Source: an uncultured Bacteroides sp. (GTDB lineage Bacteria; Bacteroidota; Bacteroidia; Bacteroidales; Bacteroidaceae). Taken from it: a DNA stretch of 64,000 nt. Of the stretch, positions 47,120-56,472 are shown one piece after another. A program made the position numbers and the translations under genes. The stretch is taken from positions 124,001 through 188,000 of the forward strand of contig CANSEY010000001.1 in assembly GCA_947646015.1 (NCBI GenBank), given 5' to 3'. A model generated the notes under the pieces. It ran no database searches and had not been told where the DNA came from. It saw only the letters and a program-made list of their open reading frames with translations. Position 1 is the stretch's first letter. Each line of letters begins with the position of its first letter.

Positions 47120-48118
47120 ATGAATAATCTGAGCGAAGACATATTGATGAGATATCTGACAGGCGAATGTTCTGACAAAGATTTTGCCAGAGTGAACGCT
47201 TGGATCAAAGAATCAGACGATAATGCCCGCCGACTTTTCCGAATGGAAGAGGTATATCATTTGGGCAGACACGACAGCTTTCCGGATCAGAAAAAAGTTG
47301 CCCGGGCAGAAGCACGACTATACAAGAAACTGGCTCAGGAAGATGCACATAGCCGCAAAGTGATCAGAATGCACCAATGGATGCGATATGCCGCTATCAT
47401 CGTGCTCGCACTGATGATAGGCACCGGAGGCGGATACCTGTACTATCAGGCCGATCCGACCCGGAATATGATAACGGCCTCGTCCACGGATGGCAAAGTG
47501 AAAGAAGTGATGTTGCCCGATGGCACAAAAGTATGGCTCAATCAATCGGCCACCTTGAGATATCCCAAGGAATTCTCAGAATCCGAAAGAGATGTATATC
47601 TCGATGGAGAAGCTTATTTCGAAGTCACTAAAAACCGTCGGTGTCCTTTCGTTGTAGAGAGTGAGGCTATGCGTATCAAAGTGTTGGGAACCACTTTCAA
47701 TTTCAAGTGCGACAAGAGTCACAAACTGGCAGAAGCAACCTTGATCGAAGGAGAAATAGAAGTGAGAGGAAACCACGATGAAGGAATGATTATTCTTTCG
47801 CCCGGACAAAAGGCCGAACTGAATAAAACAACCCGCAGACTGGTGGTGAAGCAAGTAGATGCCAAATTGGATGCCGTATGGCACAATGACCTGATCCCGT
47901 TTGAACAGGCGGACATTTTTGTCATCACCCGGACATTAGAACGCTTTTATGATGTGAAAATCATTCTTTCACCCGACATTAAGTCCGACAAAACTTACTC
48001 GGGTGTATTGAAGAAAAAAGATAATATAGAGTCTGTACTCCAATCGTTGGACAACTCTATACCTATCAATTATAAGATTGTGGGAGACAATATCTTTATT
48101 TCTTCACGTAACAAGTGA
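47120..48118 (+). CDS. FecR-family anti-sigma factor
   Basis: A 332-residue inner-membrane regulator. The cytoplasmic N-terminus (about 1-85, MNNLSEDILMRYLTGECSD) binds the sigma factor. One transmembrane helix is at about 90-108. The periplasmic FecR domain has SSTDGKVKEVMLPDGTKVWLNQSATLRYP-like sequence (to about 245), and a DUF4974 domain ends the protein. It should release or activate the ECF factor on contact with the SusC signalling domain. A longer frame from 47090 needs a TTG; the ATG at 47120, after an AAAGAAAAG stretch, was preferred. Confidence 0.93.
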   Translation: MNNLSEDILMRYLTGECSDKDFARVNAWIKESDDNARRLFRMEEVYHLGRHDSFPDQKKVARAEARLYKKLAQEDAHSRKVIRMHQWMRYAAIIVLALMIGTGGGYLYYQADPTRNMITASSTDGKVKEVMLPDGTKVWLNQSATLRYPKEFSESERDVYLDGEAYFEVTKNRRCPFVVESEAMRIKVLGTTFNFKCDKSHKLAEATLIEGEIEVRGNHDEGMIILSPGQKAELNKTTRRLVVKQVDAKLDAVWHNDLIPFEQADIFVITRTLERFYDVKIILSPDIKSDKTYSGVLKKKDNIESVLQSLDNSIPINYKIVGDNIFISSRNK

Positions 48119-48147
48119 GCAACTAATTAAAATAAACATACAGTACC

Positions 48148-50415
48148 ATGAAATTTAAAACATTCCTGGCGGGATGTTTAGGAGGCTTATTGTCTCTGAA
48201 CTCCTGCACAAACTCGCCGGACATGACTGATTACGCAGCTTATGTCAACCCATTTATCGGTACAGGCGGACACGGTCATACTTTTCCGGGCGCCATTGTC
48301 CCCCATGGCATGATTTCTCCCAGCCCAGACACCCGCATAGATGGGTGGGATGCCTGCTCGGGATATTATTACGCAGATTCCACCATCAACGGATTCTCAC
48401 ACACCCATTTGAGCGGAACTGGTTGTTGCGACTATGGAGATGTACTACTGATGCCTACGGTGGGCGAACAAAAGTACCTCCCCACAGGTTCACAGAGCCA
48501 GCAGATGGCTTATGCTTCTGCCTTTTCACATCAGAATGAGACTGCCGAACCGGGCTATTACTCAGTCTTCCTGGATACTTATCAAGTAAAAGCCGAACTG
48601 ACTGCAAGCAAACGGGCAGCTATCCACAGATATACTTTTCCTGAAAGTAAAGAAGCAGGATTCATCCTCGACTTGGACTACAGTCTGCAACGGCAGACCA
48701 ACAAAGAGATGGAAATAGAGGTCATCAGCCCCACTGAAATCTGCGGCCGTAAAAAGACCATGTACTGGGCTTTCGACCAATATATCAACTTTTATGCAAA
48801 ATTCTCGAAACCTTTCACCTACACGTTGGTGACTGATTCGATGGCACTCGACGATGGAGGCAGACTGCTGCCTACCTGTAAAGCATTACTTCACTTTGAC
48901 ACGACCAAAGACGAACAAGTGTTTGTCAAAGTCGGAATCTCTGCTGTGGACATAGAGGGTGCACGCAAAAATGTAGAAACTGAAATACCAGACTGGGATT
49001 TTGACGGAGTACGTAAAGACGCACGCAAAGCGTGGAATGAAACGTTATCGAAGATTGATATTACTACCAATGATAAAAATGACAAAACCATCTTCTATAC
49101 CGCACTCTACCACACTGCCATTAGCCCGAATCTGTTTACGGACGTAGACGGACGTTATCTGGGTATGGATCTGCAAGTACATCAAGGAGATACACTGAAT
49201 CCGATGTATACCATTTTTTCTTTATGGGATACCTTCCGTGCACTGCATCCGCTAATGACCATTATAGATCCGGATCTGAACAATGCTTTCATCCGTTCAC
49301 TGATCAAAAAGCATCAGGAGGGGGGCATTTTCCCAATGTGGGACATGGCTTCCAACTATACCGGTACAATGATTGGTTACCATGCCGTTCCCGTCATTGT
49401 AGATGCATATATGAAAGGCGATCGTAATTTCGACATCCAAGAAGCTTACCGAGCCTGCGTGCGTGCGGCAGAATATGATACAACAGGAATCAAATGCCCC
49501 GATCTGGTGTTACCCCATCTGATGCCGAAAGCCAAATATTATAAAAACTCAATCGGCTACGTACCGTGTGACCGCGAAAACGAATCGGTTGCCAAGGCCT
49601 TGGAGTACGCTTATGACGACTGGTGTATTTCAGTATTTGCCGATGCATTGAACGACTACGACACCCGGGACAAATACGCACGTTTCGCAAAAGCCTACGA
49701 GTTTTACTTCGATCCGGGAACCCGCTTTATGCGCGGATTGGACAGTAAGGGCGAATGGCGCACTCCCTTCAATCCACGCTCTTCAACTCACCGCAACGAT
49801 GATTATTGTGAAGGGACTGCCTGGCAATGGACCTGGTTCGTTCCACACGACATCGAAGGATTGGTAAAACTAATGGGCGGCGAAGATGCCTTCGTCGGTA
49901 AACTGGATTCTCTGTTTACCGCCGACTCTTCACTGGAAGGCGAAACAACCTCCTCGGACATCAGCGGACTGATCGGACAATATGCCCACGGCAACGAACC
50001 CAGCCACCACGTGATTCATATGTACAACTATGTGAACCGTCCGTGGAGGACGCAAGAATTGGTAGACAGCGTATACCGTAGCCAATATGCCAATGCCGTA
50101 GACGGATTGTCGGGAAATGAAGATTGCGGACAAATGTCGGCTTGGTATGTACTCAATTCTATGGGATTCTATCAGGTATGTCCGGGGAAACCGGTTTATT
50201 CTATCGGACGCCCCGCATTCGATAAAGCCGTAGTAAACCTGCCCGATGGCAAAAAGTTTACAGTGATAGCTAAGAATAACTCGAAAAAGAATAAGTATAT
50301 CAAAAGCATGACACTGAACGGAAAACCATTGGATAAACCATTCTTTACGCATGACGATATCATAGCAGGCAGTACGTTGGAAATAGAAATGACAGACCGG
50401 CGGACCCAACCCTAA
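48148..50415 (+). CDS. GH92 alpha-mannosidase lipoprotein (second of three)
   Basis: A 755-residue GH92 lipoprotein with lipobox LNSC (Cys20). The N-terminal domain has YAAYVNPFIGTGGHGHTFPGAIVPHGM. The probable catalytic acid Glu555 is in YCEGTAWQW, the loop HGNEPSHH includes Glu617, and the base-region loop GNEDCGQ has Asn657 and Asp659. It differs from the third GH92, which has Asp in place of that Asn. It lies 29 bp after the anti-sigma gene, probably co-transcribed. It removes alpha-linked mannose in the family, and linkage preference cannot be told. Confidence 0.94.
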   Translation: MKFKTFLAGCLGGLLSLNSCTNSPDMTDYAAYVNPFIGTGGHGHTFPGAIVPHGMISPSPDTRIDGWDACSGYYYADSTINGFSHTHLSGTGCCDYGDVLLMPTVGEQKYLPTGSQSQQMAYASAFSHQNETAEPGYYSVFLDTYQVKAELTASKRAAIHRYTFPESKEAGFILDLDYSLQRQTNKEMEIEVISPTEICGRKKTMYWAFDQYINFYAKFSKPFTYTLVTDSMALDDGGRLLPTCKALLHFDTTKDEQVFVKVGISAVDIEGARKNVETEIPDWDFDGVRKDARKAWNETLSKIDITTNDKNDKTIFYTALYHTAISPNLFTDVDGRYLGMDLQVHQGDTLNPMYTIFSLWDTFRALHPLMTIIDPDLNNAFIRSLIKKHQEGGIFPMWDMASNYTGTMIGYHAVPVIVDAYMKGDRNFDIQEAYRACVRAAEYDTTGIKCPDLVLPHLMPKAKYYKNSIGYVPCDRENESVAKALEYAYDDWCISVFADALNDYDTRDKYARFAKAYEFYFDPGTRFMRGLDSKGEWRTPFNPRSSTHRNDDYCEGTAWQWTWFVPHDIEGLVKLMGGEDAFVGKLDSLFTADSSLEGETTSSDISGLIGQYAHGNEPSHHVIHMYNYVNRPWRTQELVDSVYRSQYANAVDGLSGNEDCGQMSAWYVLNSMGFYQVCPGKPVYSIGRPAFDKAVVNLPDGKKFTVIAKNNSKKNKYIKSMTLNGKPLDKPFFTHDDIIAGSTLEIEMTDRRTQP

Positions 50416-50517
50416 GAAAGTACTCTGTTTCATCACAGATTATACGAATATGTAGCCTACACGGCATCGATGATAGAAAATATATAATATCCATATAGCA
50501 ATACACTTATCCACACC

Positions 50518-52788
50518 ATGAGAAAAATTCTTTTGACCGCTTGCCTTATAGCTTGCTCACTAATGGCTGAGGCCAAAGACTGGACCCAATACGTAAACCC
50601 ACTGATGGGAACGCAGTCTTCTTTCGAATTATCAACCGGGAACACCTATCCCGCTATTGCACGTCCGTGGGGAATGAACTTCTGGACACCGCAAACGGGC
50701 AAGATGGGGGACGGATGGCAATACACGTATACAGCCAACAAAATCAGGGGATTCAAGCAAACCCACCAACCCAGCCCATGGATCAATGATTACGGACAAT
50801 TCTCCATCATGCCCGTCACAGGCAAACTTGAGTTTGATGAAGAAAAACGTGCCAGTTGGTTCAGTCATAAAGGTGAAATAGCAACTCCTTCCTACTATAA
50901 AGTATATTTGGCCGAGCACGATGTAGTGACCGAAATGACTCCGACAGAACGTGCGGTTCTGTTCCGTTTCACCTTTCCCGAAAACGAACACTCGTACATT
51001 GTAGTAGACGCATTCGACAAGGGTTCCTACGTAAAAGTAATTCCGGAAGAGAACAAGATAATCGGCTACACCACCCGTAACAGTGGTGGAGTGCCCGAGA
51101 ATTTCAAGAACTACTTCGTTATCGAGTTCGACAAACCTTTCACTTACAAAGGCACTTTTGCAGACAAAAAGCTGGAAGAAGGCAACTTGGAGCAGAAAGC
51201 CGACCATACGGGAGCCATCATTGGTTTCAGTACCCGTAAAGGTGAAATCGTGCATGCCCGTATAGCTTCTTCGTTCATTAGTTTTGAACAAGCGGCTCAG
51301 AACCTTAAAGAATTGGGTAACGACTCTTTTGAGCAACTTGCACAAAAAGGGAATGATGCCTGGAACAAGGTATTAGGTAAAATAGAAGTAGAAGGCGGCA
51401 ATCTGGACCAGTACCGTACATTCTACTCCTGCCTCTACCGTTCTCTGCTATTCCCCCGCAAATTCTATGAGTTTACGGCAGACGGGCAACCTGTTCATTA
51501 TAGTCCTTACAACGGTCAGGTACTCCCCGGATATATGTACACCGATACAGGATTTTGGGATACATTCCGTTGTTTGTTTCCATTCCTGAACCTGATGTAC
51601 CCATCGGTAAACAAAGAAATACAAGAAGGACTTGTCAATACTTATAAGGAAAGCGGTTTCTTTCCGGAATGGGCGAGTCCCGGACACAGAGGTTGTATGA
51701 TAGGCAATAACTCTGCTTCAGTATTGGTAGACGCCTATATGAAAGGAGTAAAGGTAGACGATGTGAAAACTCTATATGAAGGGCTGATTCACGGTACAGA
51801 GAATGTACATCCGGAAGTCTCTTCTACCGGACGCTTGGGGTATCAGTATTACAATAAGCTGGGCTACGTACCCTATGACGTGAAAATCAATGAAAATACA
51901 GCCCGCACATTAGAATACGCTTACGATGACTGGTGCATCTACCAACTGGCTAAAGCCCTGAACCGACCGAAAAAAGAAATTGAACTATTTGCCAAACGTG
52001 CCATGAACTATCGGAATGTATTCGACAAAGAAAGCAAACTGATGCGTGGCCGTAATGAAAACGGCCAGTTCCAGTCACCATTCTCTCCGTTGAAGTGGGG
52101 AGATGCATTCACAGAAGGTAACAGCTGGCATTACTCCTGGTCCGTATTTCACGACCCGCAAGGATTAATCGATCTGATGGGAGGCAAAAAGATGTTTATC
52201 ACGATGCTGGACTCCGTATTTGCAGTTCCTCCTGTATTCGACGACAGTTATTATGGACAGGTGATCCATGAAATCCGCGAAATGACCGTGATGAACATGG
52301 GCAACTATGCACACGGCAACCAACCGATACAGCACATGATTTACTTGTACAATTATGCCGGACAGCCCTGGAAAGCGCAATACTGGCTTCGTCAAGTAAT
52401 GGACCGCATGTATACTCCGGGCCCTGACGGTTACTGTGGCGACGAGGACAACGGACAGACCTCTGCCTGGTATGTATTCTCAGCCCTCGGATTCTATCCG
52501 GTATGTCCGGGAACAGATGAGTATGTCATTGGAGCCCCTCTATTCAAAAAGGCAACGCTACACTTTGAAAATGGCAATAATCTTGTGATCGATGCACAGA
52601 ATAACAGTAAGGAGAATCTTTATATCGAATCCCTCCGGGTCAACGGGCAAGAATCAACCCGGAACTATCTGAAACATGCCGATCTGCTGCGAGGCGGAAC
52701 CATTGAATTCAAAATGGGTTCACAACCCAACCTCAACAGAGGCATCAACGATGATGATGCCCCCTATTCATTCTCCAAGATGAAATAG
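50518..52788 (+). CDS. GH92 alpha-mannosidase, secreted (third of three)
   Basis: A 756-residue GH92 enzyme with a cleavable signal peptide (to about residue 19, SLMAEAK) and no lipobox, so probably periplasmic. It starts DWTQYVNPLMGTQSSFELSTGNTYP. Glu533 is in FTEGNSWHYSW, and Asp642 and Asp644 are in GDEDNGQTSAWYV. These are the same numbers reported for the catalytic residues of B. thetaiotaomicron BT3990 (from memory), so this is very probably its orthologue, an alpha-1,2-mannosidase. The His loop reads HGNQPIQH (Gln602). It is followed by the susC gene after 245 bp. Confidence 0.95.
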   Translation: MRKILLTACLIACSLMAEAKDWTQYVNPLMGTQSSFELSTGNTYPAIARPWGMNFWTPQTGKMGDGWQYTYTANKIRGFKQTHQPSPWINDYGQFSIMPVTGKLEFDEEKRASWFSHKGEIATPSYYKVYLAEHDVVTEMTPTERAVLFRFTFPENEHSYIVVDAFDKGSYVKVIPEENKIIGYTTRNSGGVPENFKNYFVIEFDKPFTYKGTFADKKLEEGNLEQKADHTGAIIGFSTRKGEIVHARIASSFISFEQAAQNLKELGNDSFEQLAQKGNDAWNKVLGKIEVEGGNLDQYRTFYSCLYRSLLFPRKFYEFTADGQPVHYSPYNGQVLPGYMYTDTGFWDTFRCLFPFLNLMYPSVNKEIQEGLVNTYKESGFFPEWASPGHRGCMIGNNSASVLVDAYMKGVKVDDVKTLYEGLIHGTENVHPEVSSTGRLGYQYYNKLGYVPYDVKINENTARTLEYAYDDWCIYQLAKALNRPKKEIELFAKRAMNYRNVFDKESKLMRGRNENGQFQSPFSPLKWGDAFTEGNSWHYSWSVFHDPQGLIDLMGGKKMFITMLDSVFAVPPVFDDSYYGQVIHEIREMTVMNMGNYAHGNQPIQHMIYLYNYAGQPWKAQYWLRQVMDRMYTPGPDGYCGDEDNGQTSAWYVFSALGFYPVCPGTDEYVIGAPLFKKATLHFENGNNLVIDAQNNSKENLYIESLRVNGQESTRNYLKHADLLRGGTIEFKMGSQPNLNRGINDDDAPYSFSKMK

Positions 52789-52814
52789 TCCTCTCTCTTT
52801 AGACAACTCATATC

Positions 52815-52868
52815 CCCCGAGGGTGCATACCCATAATCCAATACGGATACACGTACGCATCCTCAGGG
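52815..52868 (+). repeat. Imperfect inverted repeat upstream of susC
   Basis: CCCCGAGGGTGC (52815-52826) pairs with GCATCCTCAGGG (52857-52868), 10 of 12 positions, around a 30-nt loop. It may be a weak terminator of the GH92 gene or a regulatory structure. Confidence 0.35.
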
Positions 52869-52907
52869 ACATATAAAATAATTCTCAAAAAAGTTAGTAA
52901 CTGAAGT

Positions 52908-52929
52908 AAGTGTTTCTTTCGGGACACTT
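52908..52929 (+). terminator. Short hairpin upstream of susC
   Basis: AAGTGT (52908-52913) pairs with ACACTT (52924-52929), followed by GTTTTATT. It could attenuate GH92 readthrough before the susC promoter. Confidence 0.3.
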
Positions 52930-53033
52930 GTTTTATTAACATCAAGGGTACAAAAGCCGTTGACTTATATTATAAATACAATGCTTAAACCTTGTATGTT
53001 TTTAAAGTTAACTAATTAATTTAATTATAGTCA

Positions 53034-56000
53034 ATGAAAAACAAAATCCTATTTCAAAGACCCAGGCTGCTCAAAGCATCGCTGGTTCTTCTTTTAGCTG
53101 CCGCTCCTATCCAGTGGTCATTTGCACAATTCACATTTTCAACTTCCCGCACTACATTGGGGCAAGTCATCAAAACGGTGCAATCTCAGTCTAAGTATCA
53201 ATTCTTTTATGATGACCAATCGTCAAACATGCCGATTGAGAATCTGAACGTAAAGAATGTAAGCCTGGAACAACTGTTGAATACTGCGCTCAAAGGTAAA
53301 AACCTGACATACAAAATCGAGGATAACATTGTTTATCTGTCTCAGGCTTCCAAACAACAGGATCCGGTTCAGGCATCGGCCAAACGTCAGATCAGCGGTA
53401 CGGTTGTAGATGCTAACGGCGAGGCGCTGATCGGCGTCAATGTATCTGTTAAGGGTACCAGCACAGGAGCCATTACCGACCTGGAGGGTAAATACACCCT
53501 GACTGTCAATGATCCGAAAGCTGAAATCGTATTCTCCTATATCGGATACAAACAACAAGTGTTGCCCGCTAAAGAAAGCATTCTGAATGTAACGATGAGT
53601 GAAGATACCCAGATGATCAGTGAAGTGGTTGTAACCGCTTTGGGCATCAAACGTGAGAAGAAAATGTTAGGATATGCCGTACAGGAAATCAAAGGCGACC
53701 AACTGAACCAGACAGGAGATCCTTCAGTGACCAGTGCATTGCAAGGTAAAGTAGCCGGTCTGCAAATGAATACAGCCGGAACTGGCTTGGGTGGTTCTAC
53801 CAAGATTACAATCCGCGGTAACTCTTCTCTCGCAGATAACAACCAGCCGCTCTGGATTGTAGACGGTGTACCGTTCAGTGACAATAATAACTCGGATGCT
53901 ACCTATTACGGTGGTGTCGACCGTGGTGGTTCGTCCGTCGATATCAACCCGGAAGATATTGAATCGATCTCTGTACTGAAAGGTCCGAATGCCGCCGCTC
54001 TCTACGGTTCGCGTGCCGGTAACGGTGTGATCTTGGTCACAACCAAAAAAGGTAGCAAGAAAGATGGATTCGGAGTACGCTATAGCGGCAACTTCACTTG
54101 GAGCCAGGTAGCCGAAACTCTTGAAATGCAAGATCGTTACGGACAGGGCCACATTGTGACTCAGGATGAAAACAAGAATCCTCTGTCTCAATATTATGCC
54201 AAATATGATCCGACAGACTCTTCCAGTTGGGGACCGGTATTGGACGGAAGCATGCAGAAAGCCTGGAACGGCGATACCTATGCATTCTCTAAATACGGCA
54301 ACAAACTGAAAGATTACTTCGATACCGGTTTCGCGCAAAACCACAATGTATCGGTGAGCAACGTAACAGATAAATCGCACTTTCGTGCTTCTTTCGGCAG
54401 CTCGAACAATAAGGGCGTATTCCCGAACGAGAAGCTCAACCGAATCAACCTCGACCTGAATGCCGGAATGGAAATGAACAAATATCTCTCTATGGACGGA
54501 AAGATTTCACTTTCACGTACCAAAGCAGAAGATCGTCCTTACTTCGGTACTTACGGAGCAATCGCTCAATTGATGGGTATTCCTAACAATATTCGTCTGG
54601 ACGACCTGAAACAATATTCGACAGATGGCAATGCACACGTAAACTGGACAGGTCCTACTGCCGGTATCCGTAACCCTTATTACGTCTTGAACCAGCGCCA
54701 CAACTCTGACGAACGTTGGAGAGCATTCGGATATTATGGAATGAAAATCAACTTTACTGACTGGTTGCACTTGTCTGCCAAATATGCATTCGATTATTAT
54801 CGTACCCGAATCGAAGAAACGAATGCAGGTGACGGTATCAACGGTGAGAGCAGTATCAAAGATATCACCGATGACGAAATGAACCGCGAGGAGCAGAATT
54901 TCTTCGAATCGAACGCAGAAATCGTATTGATGGGTGACAAACAGCTGACTGACAATTTCCGTCTGGGATTCACGGTAGGTGGTAACTTCATGTACCAGAA
55001 TTATGAATCACTGAATGCCGGCGTACGCAATATGCTGGATAAGGGACAATGGATTTTCAATGCAGCCAATATGCTGAACACTGCCGGAGAAACCGGACAT
55101 GAACGCGCAACAAATTCAGTATTCGGATCTTTGCAACTCTCTTGGAAAGAATATCTGTCACTAGACTTGACTGCCCGTAACGATTGGTCGTCTACACTGC
55201 CGAAAAAGAACAACTCTTTCTTCTACCCGTCTGCCAACTTAAGTTTTGTCGTTTCTGATTTTGTCCGTTCACTGGACAAAACACTGCCCAACTGGCTGAC
55301 TTTCGCCAAGGTACGTTTGTCTGCCGCACAAGTAGGTAAAGATACGGACCCGTATCAGTTATACAATACGTACGGATTTAAATTTGAAAAAGGTGAGCTG
55401 ATTCCAAGCAAATCGAACGTGAAAATGAACGACCAGCTGAAACCGGAAATCTCTTCTTCTTACGAAGCAGGTTTGGATATGAAGTTCCTCAACAACCGTT
55501 TGGGATTTGACTTTACCTATTATTATAGCCGCACGAAGAACCAGATCATGAAAGTGCCCGCCGCTGCTCCCTGGAGTGGAGGTAAATGGGTCAATGCCGG
55601 TCTGATCACCAACAAAGGTTTCGAAATGATGATCTACTCTACACCGGTACAATTGAAAGACTTCTCTTTCGATCTGAATGTCAATCTGGCCAAGAACGTA
55701 TCGAACGTAGAGAAACTGGCCGACGGTGTAGACTACATCTACTTCAATGGCGACTCTAACTTCCCGATCAACGTAGGTGCACGCCCGGGTCACAAATTGG
55801 GTGAAATCTATGCCAAGACTCTCTACAAACGTGACGAACAGGGCAACATCATTATAAATAAAGAGAACGGCTTGCCTATGACGACCACAGATGCTGACGA
55901 ACGCCTGGCTAAACCTATCGGCAACATCCAGCCTAACTTGCTGATGTCTGTATCTCCGTCGTTCACCTACAAAGGCTTTACACTGTCGGCCATGTTCGAT

Positions 56001-56450
56001 ATGAAATTCGGTGGCGATATCATCTCTATCTCCGAAATGAACGCAACAGGCTCGGGTATGGCTAAACGTACTATGAATCGTGGAGAAAGCGATAACTTTA
56101 TGATGATCTTCCCGGGTGTATACGAAGACGGAACACCCAATACTCAGAAGATCTCAGCATCCAACTATTACGGAGCACAGAACGCAGAAGACTTTATCTA
56201 TGATGCTTCTTTCATCAAGCTGAAGGAACTGGCCATCGGCTATACATTCCCCAAAAGCATGCTGAAGAAAACGCCGATCAACTCGCTGAATGTTTCGTTC
56301 GTAGCACGTAACCTGGCTTATCTGTTGAAACATACTCCGGGAACAAGTCCGGAAGGTGGTTACGACACAACCATGTTCTCTCAAGCCATCGACTTTATGG
56401 CTGTACCTTATACCCGTACATTCGGATTCTCAGTTAACCTTGGTTTCTAA
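53034..56450 (+). CDS. SusC-type TonB-dependent glycan importer with STN signalling domain
   Basis: An 1138-residue outer-membrane importer. After the signal peptide (to about residue 32) is an STN domain (about 33-105, FTFSTSRTTLGQVIKTVQSQ). A CarboxypepD_reg-like sandwich follows (about 117-205, ISGTVVDANGEALIGVNVSVKG). The plug has ALQGKVAGLQMNTAG and WIVDGVPF, and a 22-strand barrel ends VNLGF. The STN domain implies trans-envelope signalling to the FecR anti-sigma factor. With SusD it should import mannose-rich glycans. No TAnnTTTG box is visible in the 245 bp before it, consistent with ECF-sigma control. Confidence 0.96.
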   Translation: MKNKILFQRPRLLKASLVLLLAAAPIQWSFAQFTFSTSRTTLGQVIKTVQSQSKYQFFYDDQSSNMPIENLNVKNVSLEQLLNTALKGKNLTYKIEDNIVYLSQASKQQDPVQASAKRQISGTVVDANGEALIGVNVSVKGTSTGAITDLEGKYTLTVNDPKAEIVFSYIGYKQQVLPAKESILNVTMSEDTQMISEVVVTALGIKREKKMLGYAVQEIKGDQLNQTGDPSVTSALQGKVAGLQMNTAGTGLGGSTKITIRGNSSLADNNQPLWIVDGVPFSDNNNSDATYYGGVDRGGSSVDINPEDIESISVLKGPNAAALYGSRAGNGVILVTTKKGSKKDGFGVRYSGNFTWSQVAETLEMQDRYGQGHIVTQDENKNPLSQYYAKYDPTDSSSWGPVLDGSMQKAWNGDTYAFSKYGNKLKDYFDTGFAQNHNVSVSNVTDKSHFRASFGSSNNKGVFPNEKLNRINLDLNAGMEMNKYLSMDGKISLSRTKAEDRPYFGTYGAIAQLMGIPNNIRLDDLKQYSTDGNAHVNWTGPTAGIRNPYYVLNQRHNSDERWRAFGYYGMKINFTDWLHLSAKYAFDYYRTRIEETNAGDGINGESSIKDITDDEMNREEQNFFESNAEIVLMGDKQLTDNFRLGFTVGGNFMYQNYESLNAGVRNMLDKGQWIFNAANMLNTAGETGHERATNSVFGSLQLSWKEYLSLDLTARNDWSSTLPKKNNSFFYPSANLSFVVSDFVRSLDKTLPNWLTFAKVRLSAAQVGKDTDPYQLYNTYGFKFEKGELIPSKSNVKMNDQLKPEISSSYEAGLDMKFLNNRLGFDFTYYYSRTKNQIMKVPAAAPWSGGKWVNAGLITNKGFEMMIYSTPVQLKDFSFDLNVNLAKNVSNVEKLADGVDYIYFNGDSNFPINVGARPGHKLGEIYAKTLYKRDEQGNIIINKENGLPMTTTDADERLAKPIGNIQPNLLMSVSPSFTYKGFTLSAMFDMKFGGDIISISEMNATGSGMAKRTMNRGESDNFMMIFPGVYEDGTPNTQKISASNYYGAQNAEDFIYDASFIKLKELAIGYTFPKSMLKKTPINSLNVSFVARNLAYLLKHTPGTSPEGGYDTTMFSQAIDFMAVPYTRTFGFSVNLGF

Positions 56451-56472
56451 TTTTATAAATTAAAGATATAGT

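Noticed and set aside
52306-52335. Loss of the catalytic acid in the third GH92 (HGNQPIQH instead of HGNEPSHH)
   Set aside because: The acid residue is the Glu of the E-G-N-S-W motif (Glu533), which is present, so the Gln is probably a normal variant of this subgroup.
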